A stretch of DNA of 5,787 bases, taken from assembly GCA_030038695.1 (NCBI GenBank), contig JASHSN010000003.1, forward strand, positions 1-5,787, in the 5' to 3' direction. Below the pieces are notes generated by a model. The model was not told the DNA's origin, did no database searches, and saw nothing but the letters and a program-made list of their open reading frames with translations. The translations under genes and the position numbers were made by a program. Numbering within the stretch: position 1 is the first letter of the stretch; each line of letters opens with the position of its first letter. Positions 1 through 4,806 of the stretch are shown piece by piece. Origin of the DNA: Nitrososphaeraceae archaeon. Lineage in GTDB: Archaea > Thermoproteota > Nitrososphaeria > Nitrososphaerales > Nitrososphaeraceae.

Positions 1-186
1 CAGCGGTACTCCCTTTTGTTTCAGCATTGACAGAGAAAGTTGGGCATTACTTACTGCTTCTTGCGCAGCAACTTGGCTCAAATTATAGGATGTCAAATGT
101 GCTGCTCCTGAGATAACCAATCCTATTGTTGCAAAAATGGTTAATAATGTTATTTTTCTGATGTTGGGACCCAAATCACTATTCAT
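1..186 (-). CDS. Signal-anchored protein, N-terminal 62 residues (cut by window edge)
   Basis: The reading frame starts at ATG 186 and is still open at base 1, so only the N-terminus is present. It begins MNSDLGPNIRKITLLTIFAT, a short polar N-terminus followed by a hydrophobic stretch (about residues 12-28) that reads as a signal peptide or membrane anchor. A polar helical segment rich in Ala, Gln and Ser follows and would lie outside the membrane. The start is supported by a GGAG Shine-Dalgarno-like element on the minus strand (about 192-195), 7-8 bases upstream. The gene lies 16 bases after the stop of the CPGC membrane protein on the same strand, so the two are probably co-transcribed and may act together at the membrane. 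The function is not recognisable from this fragment. Confidence 0.75.
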   Translation of the reverse strand, partial: MNSDLGPNIRKITLLTIFATIGLVISGAAHLTSYNLSQVAAQEAVSNAQLSLSMLKQKGVPL

Positions 187-202
187 ATCAGATCTCCATC
201 TT

Positions 203-775
203 TCATGATGCTGTTGGTGCTGCTGAATCGGACGTAGTGGTTGTTTTTGATTGCCTTTTGTTACTTGGCAATTTGGTAAAAATGCAGGATTTTGTGATCT
301 TATTATGTACAGAATATAAGGCCCATATGAGTATGGCTATTGATACTAATCTTAATGCAGTTTGGTAATTTGTAAGAAAGTCTGTTACAATTATGCCAAA
401 TCCTCCAAAGGTAGATATCGCAAGAAACCCGAAAGACGAACAGCCAGGACATGCACTGGATACGATTCCTAGGATTGATCCAGAGAATAATGACTTATCT
501 AACTTTATCTTTGAATATCTGATTACATATACATTCATGGCAACCAAAATTCCCATCAACACTGAAGTTACGTTTGTTATAATGAATCCAGTTACTGCAT
601 CTTCTGGTAGATAAAAGGTCACGACGGGTGAGAAGAAAAGAAGTTGATCAAATACATTAAAAATAATCCAAAATATGGTAAATACTGCGATAGCTATGCC
701 AATATACACAGGATTTGAGAATACTACATCGAATGCGAGCGGTATTGTTGTCTTTAGGCTTGTTACCAACCTCAT
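203..775 (-). CDS. Four-helix membrane protein with CPGC motif
   Basis: This is a 190-residue integral membrane protein with hydrophobic segments at about residues 22-42, 63-86, 97-125 and 142-156. A cysteine pair, ACPGCSS (residues 108-114), sits inside or at the edge of the third segment. The C-terminal tail (about 160-190) is polar, Lys/Ser/Thr rich and probably cytoplasmic or disordered. A CxxC pair in a membrane helix suggests thiol-disulfide exchange or metal handling, but no named family was recognised, so function is inference only. The ATG at 775 is preceded by a TATA-like box centred about 29 bases upstream, which fits a leaderless mRNA. It is the first gene of a pair with the signal-anchored protein at 1-186. 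The frame is clean and codon use matches the A+T-rich surroundings. Confidence 0.85.
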   Translation of the reverse strand: MRLVTSLKTTIPLAFDVVFSNPVYIGIAIAVFTIFWIIFNVFDQLLFFSPVVTFYLPEDAVTGFIITNVTSVLMGILVAMNVYVIRYSKIKLDKSLFSGSILGIVSSACPGCSSFGFLAISTFGGFGIIVTDFLTNYQTALRLVSIAILIWALYSVHNKITKSCIFTKLPSNKRQSKTTTTSDSAAPTAS

Positions 776-1045
776 ATGAGTACTAAATATAAAGAAACAT
801 ATTTAAAGAATTCTCGTATAGACAGATTTAATACATGATTTTCCGTATCCATTAAAATTGCAATTTTGCTACTGCGAATATTATAAATCCTGGCGCTCAG
901 AAATTTGATTCATCATGCACCCCCGCACCCTGCGGAGCTGATACCGATTGAAATCCCAGATGTTAAACGTTAGTACATCGGTCGTCGATTGTATATTCGC
1001 TTGTCAAGGCCGCTAAATTCCGCTGCCACGGAAAATTTATGTTAA
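776..1045. other. Intergenic region with small repeats and a G+C-richer patch
   Basis: No intact gene is visible in this 270-base stretch. Bases about 905-1030 are richer in G+C than either side and contain a short stem (CCGCA, 923-927, with TGCGG, 931-935). The 10-mer ATGTTAAACG occurs at 960-969 and again at 1039-1048. Short minus-strand open stretches exist across 900-1010, but none has a start, a length or a motif that supports calling a gene. A decayed coding fragment is possible. Confidence 0.4.
801..807 (-). promoter_or_regulatory. TATA-like box for the CPGC membrane protein gene
   Basis: On the minus strand this reads TTTAAAT, centred about 29 bases before ATG 775. That is the spacing expected of an archaeal TATA box with transcription starting at or next to the start codon. 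A second A+T-rich block (782-793) lies closer and would be too near the start to serve. Confidence 0.45.
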
Positions 1046-1648
1046 ACGGATCGGATATCCCAATGGAAAATATTTTCCCTAAGATTTTCACTATACCGAT
1101 ATAGTTCAGTTCTTCGTATAGCTAATCGAAACATATTAGAGAAACTAGAGGAAGGTGGACGTAGAATTAGACCTCATAAAGAAGGCGTATACAACAAGTA
1201 TAAGGATCTTATCTTCTTCAATAAAAATATCATTATTGCTGGAATATGTTCTTTCTTTTCAGCTGCTTATGTTACACAGTTTTACTATAGTCACTACAAT
1301 AAAAGTCACATTGCTAACTCTATACTTGCTTTATTAACAGAATATAGCATTTATATTCCAATATTCGTTGTCCTTTTTTATATAGACAACAGGTACAGGT
1401 ATTTCGATCCGTTAACAGGAAAAAAGGATTCTAGGACACTTAAAAAAGATCTTAGGAAACTCTTTACCGCGTTTCTTATTTCTGAAATTGCTTATTCATG
1501 TTCGAAAGTCTCACTCACCTATCAGTTTCTTCAGGTTGGAGCAATACCTTATCAAGCATCTATGCTAAGCTCATTAACAGCTTCCGCGATATCTTTTGTA
1601 CTGATCAATTTGACGGTATTCAAAGTTGTGAAGCTCTTTAGAAAATAA
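1046..1648 (+). pseudogene. Four-helix membrane protein frame lacking any canonical start codon
   Basis: The frame is open from the TAA at 1043-1045 to the TAA at 1646-1648 (200 codons) and translates into a convincing membrane protein. A charged N-terminal part (ILEKLEEGGRRIRPHKEGVY, from about 1130) is followed by four hydrophobic segments: about 1218-1290, 1305-1380, 1455-1530 and 1560-1640. Polar loops such as FDPLTGKKDSRTLKKD lie between helices 2 and 3. No ATG, GTG or TTG occurs in frame before the ATG at 1560, near the end. A nearby ATG in another frame (1039, or 1063) runs only to the TAG at 1102-1104. So the gene has lost its start, carries a frameshift near 1090-1115, or uses a rare initiation codon such as ATA. 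The family was not recognised. The short frame from GTG 1155 is a shadow of this one. Confidence 0.6.
1065..1078. repeat. 14-bp perfect palindrome
   Basis: GGAAAATATTTTCC is a perfect inverted repeat. It lies inside the 5' part of the start-less membrane-protein frame. The half-site GGAAAAT also occurs at 1030-1036. It could be an operator, a small hairpin or chance in A+T-rich DNA. Confidence 0.5.
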
Positions 1649-1716
1649 ACATTATCATTTATAAAGTGCTGTACTCAATATTGTTTTCATAGTCTGTATA
1701 TGTGTTTCACCTTGTA

Positions 1717-1728
1717 TACATATATGTA
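1717..1728 (+). promoter_or_regulatory. TATA-like palindrome upstream of the small ORF at 1751
   Basis: TACATATATGTA is a perfect 12-bp palindrome centred about 29 bases before ATG 1751, the position expected of a TATA box for a leaderless transcript. It is the main support for expression of that ORF. Confidence 0.3.
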
Positions 1729-1750
1729 CTACTAGGTGTTTTTACTTCAT

Positions 1751-2026
1751 ATGAAGCATCTGTATGATCAAGTTATGTTTCTGGGTGGTGAAATAGGAGA
1801 GGACATGTCATATGAGAGAGGCCACGTTTGTTTCCGTGAAATGAGGTTTTATCTGTGGCAAAAACCGATAAGCATACAGCCTACGGGTACGATATATAGT
1901 ACTGGTATGTATTATACAATGGTTGCTGATAATACAAGAAGAGATATACTAGGTGTCGCTAATGAAGAAATAGCCTGGTGCTTCATATGCGGCGCAACGA
2001 TACTGGTTAGTTATTTTTGTTACTAG
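1751..2026 (+). CDS. Doubtful small ORF, 91 residues
   Basis: The frame runs from ATG 1751 to TAG 2024-2026 and gives a protein beginning MKHLYDQVMFLGG. It has a mixed-charge first two thirds and a hydrophobic, Cys-containing end (WCFICGATILVSYFCY) that could be one membrane segment. A GTG five codons upstream (1736) is also in frame, but ATG 1751 fits the TATA-like element at 1717-1728 better. No family was recognised, and composition does not clearly separate it from chance. A neighbouring frame around 2035-2110 also gives a short protein-like stretch, so this could be gene debris. Low confidence that a protein is made. Confidence 0.3.
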   Translation: MKHLYDQVMFLGGEIGEDMSYERGHVCFREMRFYLWQKPISIQPTGTIYSTGMYYTMVADNTRRDILGVANEEIAWCFICGATILVSYFCY

Positions 2027-2176
2027 GTAGCTTACGGAGACACGTAGTAGAGATTATTGGGTTTGGATTCAATGCTGGCAAAGAAGCTGACAACAAAGAA
2101 ATATATATCTAGATGATGCCTGGAAAGGGCGCGTGCATCTGCTATGGAACTCAACCCTGAACTCAAATTATGACCA

Positions 2177-2185
2177 CTTAAATAG
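2177..2185 (+). promoter_or_regulatory. Probable TATA box for pyrE
   Basis: CTTAAATAG is centred about 35 bases before ATG 2216 and only 11 before ATG 2192. Transcription starting about 25 bases downstream of the box would begin near 2206. That leaves 2192 out of the mRNA and gives 2216 a leader of roughly ten bases, so it supports the downstream start. Confidence 0.45.
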
Positions 2186-2215
2186 CAGTTCATGTCCTGT
2201 AGATCATTCCTTTAC

Positions 2216-2818
2216 ATGACAGAGCAAAAACGTCTCGAGATGATGAAGATCATAGAGCAACGTTGTATTGAGTTTGGAGACTTTACTCTTGCTAGCGGCG
2301 CCAAGAGCAACTACTATTATGATATCAAAAACATTCTTCTAGACGGTAACGTAATGTCGTTACTTGGAGACTTGATACTAGATGAGCTAGCCAAGTTCGA
2401 ACCAACTCCAAAATCTGTAGGGGGATTGGAAAGTAGTGCCATTGCACTTGCCTCAGCGGTTAGTTTGAGGAGTTACAACAAACATAGACAAACGGACGGT
2501 GTGAAAGGGTTTTTTGTAAGAAAAAATTTAAAGACTCATGGCTCACAAAGGAGGATCGAAGGAAACCTTGTTTCTCCGATTGTGATAATTGACGATGTGG
2601 TAACAAAAGGAGGCAGTATCATGGAAGCAATGAATGCAATAAACGCTCAAGGTCATACTGTGAAAGGAGTGATCTGTGTAATTGATAGAGAAGACGAAGA
2701 GAATCAGCTAAAGAAAAATGGTATAAATTATACTTCTCTATTTACCCATTCTGATTTTGAGAAGTACATAAAAAAAAACGTACTGATCGGAAAATTGGTT
2801 AGAAATCTGGCTAGTTGA
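2216..2818 (+). CDS. pyrE: Orotate phosphoribosyltransferase
   Basis: It converts orotate and PRPP to orotidine 5'-monophosphate and pyrophosphate, the fifth step of de novo UMP synthesis, in the cytoplasm. With the start at ATG 2216 the protein has 200 residues, usual for the family. Visible motifs are the N-terminal EFGDFTLASGAKSNYYYD (residues 19-36, orotate-binding side), the RK..K.HG catalytic-loop pattern (R102, K103, K106, H108, G109) and the PRPP-binding loop IVIIDDVVTKGGS (122-134) with its paired aspartates. An upstream ATG at 2192 is in frame and would add eight residues (MSCRSFLY). I prefer 2216 because MTEQKR is a normal N-terminus for the family and because of the TATA spacing. 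Residues 69-78 (GGLESSAIAL) differ from the more usual small-residue/proline pattern. The gene stands alone here, with no other pyrimidine genes nearby, and is intact. Confidence 0.93.
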   Translation: MTEQKRLEMMKIIEQRCIEFGDFTLASGAKSNYYYDIKNILLDGNVMSLLGDLILDELAKFEPTPKSVGGLESSAIALASAVSLRSYNKHRQTDGVKGFFVRKNLKTHGSQRRIEGNLVSPIVIIDDVVTKGGSIMEAMNAINAQGHTVKGVICVIDREDEENQLKKNGINYTSLFTHSDFEKYIKKNVLIGKLVRNLAS

Positions 2819-3135
2819 ATGAGATCTTTGTCCCATTCTAGGAATGCTACGATTTTATATTGTGGCGTTTGTAGATCAAAAGTACATATATACAACATTC
2901 TAATGCATACACCTTCTAGGAATTATTGATAAAAAAAGAAGAGGTTAGAATTGACATTTGTGTCGACAATACTATGAAAAACACTGACCACAATGAGCCA
3001 CATGTTCGTGTATGAGCCGAAAAATATAGGTGGTGGATAAACGAATTGGGGTCATTAGTCCTAAATATAAAGATGTACGGGAATCTGTCTTATCGTCGCT
3101 ATGAATTGATACTATTTATTTCTTCAAATTACCAT
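2819..3135. other. Intergenic stretch, only gene debris
   Basis: No intact gene was found. The best coding trace is on the plus strand from ATG 2974 to TAA 3151-3153. It is interrupted by TGA at 3013-3015 and followed by a 45-codon open stretch containing AEKYRWWINELGSLVL. It has no recognisable family. TTCTAGGAAT occurs at 2836-2845 and 2914-2923. No tRNA and no clear terminator were seen after pyrE. Confidence 0.4.
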
Positions 3136-3358
3136 TTAGTGTTTGTATGTTAAACATACACTTTCTGCATGTATAGCTCCAGTTAATTTAACGGCTTGAT
3201 GAGCTGCCTCAATTGCATTTAGAATGGCTCTCATATCATTAGCTTCCCTGGAAATAGTCACCCTATTCTTTAGGCAACTTTTTGATTACAGAGTCTATTT
3301 CGTCGTCCAATCTCCTGGATGCATCTCAAAGAGCCAAAAACGGCCAAGTTCCCTTCAT
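3136..3358 (-). pseudogene. Small broken gene, one stop and one frameshift
   Basis: Read from ATG 3358 the frame gives MKGTWPFLAL, then TGA at 3326-3328, then DASRRLDDEIDSVIKKLPKE, then TAG at 3263-3265. Moving one base near 3268 continues it as NRVTISREANDMRAILNAIE and on to TAA at 3136-3138, ending AESVCLTYKH. The interval is 223 bases, one more than 74 codons, so one extra base plus one nonsense change explain everything. The repaired product would be a soluble, mostly helical protein of about 73 residues. The family was not recognised. It lies directly downstream of the Topo mini-A-like gene on the same strand, 68 bases away, so it may have belonged to the same element or operon. Confidence 0.5.
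3145..3159. repeat. 7-bp inverted repeat with one-base centre
   Basis: GTATGTT and AACATAC flank a single A at the 3' end of the broken small gene. It could form a weak hairpin at the end of that transcript. Chance occurrence in A+T-rich DNA is also possible. Confidence 0.3.
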
Positions 3359-3426
3359 TTTAGACTATAGAGAATAGCCGGGCACTTCCTAACAGTTTGT
3401 GAGGCATCCTTTTAAAAATTCTCCAC

Positions 3427-4350
3427 CTAGATGAATTTGACTTTTTCCTGGACTAATCTATCTATAATGTCTGGTTGATGAGCAGATAGAACATTTTGAT
3501 AAATTCCCCGGCCAAAGAACTGGTCCACAGATTCTTGTACTATTGACTTGAATTCATCAGGTACAATCGCTAACAACGCATCAAGTTCTACAATGTATAA
3601 CCTACCGTATTTTCTAATAAACCCATTCTTCCTTGTGTCGTTGTTTACCTTATCAATAGTCTCCTTACTGTTGGGCATGGGAGGAAGGTTGAATTGCCCT
3701 ATTTGCTCTTCAGTCACAGCTATTCTTTGAAAGTCTACGTCTCCCAAGCCAAAGTAATGTAATGCTTCGTTCAAGTGGTTTTCCATATCATCTCCAGAAG
3801 GATCAAAATCTCCAAAATAGAGTATATGGATCTCTTTTCCAGATCTCTTGACGCCTCGAAGTCTGATACAGTTTTCGTGTAGAAATGACCAACCCGAATA
3901 TCCCTTATTTACGACTATCCTAACATCTAGACCTTTTAAGAAGGAAGAAAAGGTGTTTGCTAGGGCTTGCTTTTCTATCCAAACTTCAACGTAATTTGGC
4001 TGCTTATGCCATCTGGGTATAGTATATCTATGTGACGCATTTTTGAGAAGATCAATACGTGATTGAACGTATTGCTCCGGCGTTTGATATTTTTCCACAA
4101 AATCCCCAAGGACCTCTCTACCCTCATCAGAAATAGAGTCCCATCGGATGTTTCCCTTTTTTCTAGCTTCTACGCAAGACCTGCTTAACTGTTTGTATGC
4201 CTGGTTAGTATTGGGTATTATCTCAAGGGAGACTAGTCTATAAAATAGCGTTCTTAACGTAGGTGTAATGTCCCGTTCTAGGAACCACGGTAATTCTTGC
4301 TTTATACTGTCAATGACGGTTTTCCAATCTATACGTGTTGGTTGTGGACG
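3427..4350 (-). CDS. Topo mini-A/Spo11-like Toprim protein, start codon missing or shifted
   Basis: The frame is open from CGT 4350, after TGA 4351-4353, to TAG 3427-3429: 307 residues counted from 4350. Residues 30-41 (PTLRTLFYRLVS) match the winged-helix 5Y-CAP region of type IIB topoisomerase A subunits and Spo11, with Tyr37 (codon 4240-4242) as candidate catalytic tyrosine and Arg33 ahead of it. The Toprim domain follows: acidic motif WIEKQAL (Glu126), NKGYSGWSF (148-156) and the metal-binding DFDPSG (181-186). This layout fits standalone Topo mini-A proteins known from archaeal and bacterial mobile elements, which lack a B subunit. The only canonical start in frame is GTG 4098 (codon 85), which would give 223 residues without the tyrosine. 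A TATA-like box at 4375-4383 sits about 25 bases before TTG 4354, one frame off. So the original start was probably there and the gene is shifted at its 5' end. It is divergent from the ParB-like gene. Confidence 0.75.
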   Translation of the reverse strand, partial: RPQPTRIDWKTVIDSIKQELPWFLERDITPTLRTLFYRLVSLEIIPNTNQAYKQLSRSCVEARKKGNIRWDSISDEGREVLGDFVEKYQTPEQYVQSRIDLLKNASHRYTIPRWHKQPNYVEVWIEKQALANTFSSFLKGLDVRIVVNKGYSGWSFLHENCIRLRGVKRSGKEIHILYFGDFDPSGDDMENHLNEALHYFGLGDVDFQRIAVTEEQIGQFNLPPMPNSKETIDKVNNDTRKNGFIRKYGRLYIVELDALLAIVPDEFKSIVQESVDQFFGRGIYQNVLSAHQPDIIDRLVQEKVKFI

Positions 4351-4374
4351 TCAACTTTTACTATAAATTCTCGT

Positions 4375-4383
4375 TATTTATAA
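4375..4383 (-). promoter_or_regulatory. TATA-like box for the Topo mini-A-like gene
   Basis: The minus strand reads TTATAAATA, centred about 25 bases before TTG 4354. A leaderless transcript would start there, just before the open frame. This implies the conserved N-terminus is transcribed and that the promoter has not decayed. Confidence 0.45.
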
Positions 4384-4777
4384 GGCTAAACATCGTCCCA
4401 CTTCATAAGACTAGTCAACTCACAGGTTTCCCCACTTGCGTTCCCGGGATGCAGTACAACCCCTGATCCAGACATATAGCCTTAGACCCCGACTGGACTA
4501 CTTTTAGTCTTGTCATCCGTCCCCTCATTGGTGCATTTAGGGCCACTATTGGGCATGCTATCGGTACATCACTCAGCATTGGTTCCGGTGTTAGCCTGGT
4601 GCGCGTCACAGACGGCACGTCATTCTGAGAGGAGGGTGGACATGTCACAAAAACTATGCGATTCATCCACCTGTCAAGACCGGGTGGAAATGACAAAGAA
4701 GGAGAAACAGCTGCTAAAAAATGAAAAAGAAAGTTGACTAATATATAACAATTCAATACGAACTGAGACCTTCAGCA
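4384..4777. other. Divergent intergenic region of higher G+C
   Basis: This lies between the Topo mini-A-like and ParB-like genes. From about 4415 to 4640 the G+C content is clearly above that of the left two thirds of the window. A minus-strand frame (ATG 4579 to the TGA at 4415-4417, about 54 residues, containing MRGRMTRLKVVQSGSKAICL) stays open and could be the tail of a lost gene, but it has no promoter or family match I can see. Outward-facing promoters for both flanking genes lie near its two ends. Confidence 0.4.
4642..4737 (+). CDS. Possible 31-residue ORF with strong Shine-Dalgarno
   Basis: ATG 4642 is preceded by GGAGG at 4631-4635 with a six-base gap, the best ribosome-binding site in the window. 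The product starts MSQKLCDSSTCQDRVEMTKK and ends in a Lys/Glu-rich tail, so it would be small, soluble and charged, with two cysteines. It ends 69 bases before the ParB-like gene. It could be a leader peptide or small regulator, the last part of a decayed longer gene, or chance. Family unknown. Confidence 0.3.
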   Translation: MSQKLCDSSTCQDRVEMTKKEKQLLKNEKES

Positions 4778-4787
4778 GCTTATAAGC
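4778..4787 (+). promoter_or_regulatory. TATA box (10-bp palindrome) for the ParB-like gene
   Basis: GCTTATAAGC is centred about 24 bases before GTG 4807, the normal archaeal spacing for a leaderless transcript. Its perfect symmetry would also let a dimeric regulator, possibly the ParB-like protein itself, cover the promoter; that part is inference. Confidence 0.45.
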
Positions 4788-4806
4788 AATTACACTATAA
4801 GTTAGA

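Noticed and set aside
1155..1337. Plus-strand ORF of 60 codons starting at GTG 1155
   Set aside because: It is an out-of-frame shadow of the much better membrane-protein frame at 1046-1648.
2035..2110. T-loop-like sequence and hairpin potential suggesting a tRNA before pyrE
   Set aside because: GGATTCAAT resembles a T-loop only loosely, and no acceptor or anticodon stems could be paired around it.
2829..4284. Near-identical 16-mers TGTCCC(A/G)TTCTAGGAA at 2829-2844 and 4269-4284
   Set aside because: One mismatch in 16 bases is within chance expectation for a window of this size when all pairs are considered, and the second copy lies inside coding sequence with no extension of the match.
4415..4579. 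Minus-strand frame of about 54 residues in the intergenic region as a gene
   Set aside because: It reads somewhat like protein, but there is no TATA box, ribosome-binding site or family match, so it is only mentioned under the intergenic entry.
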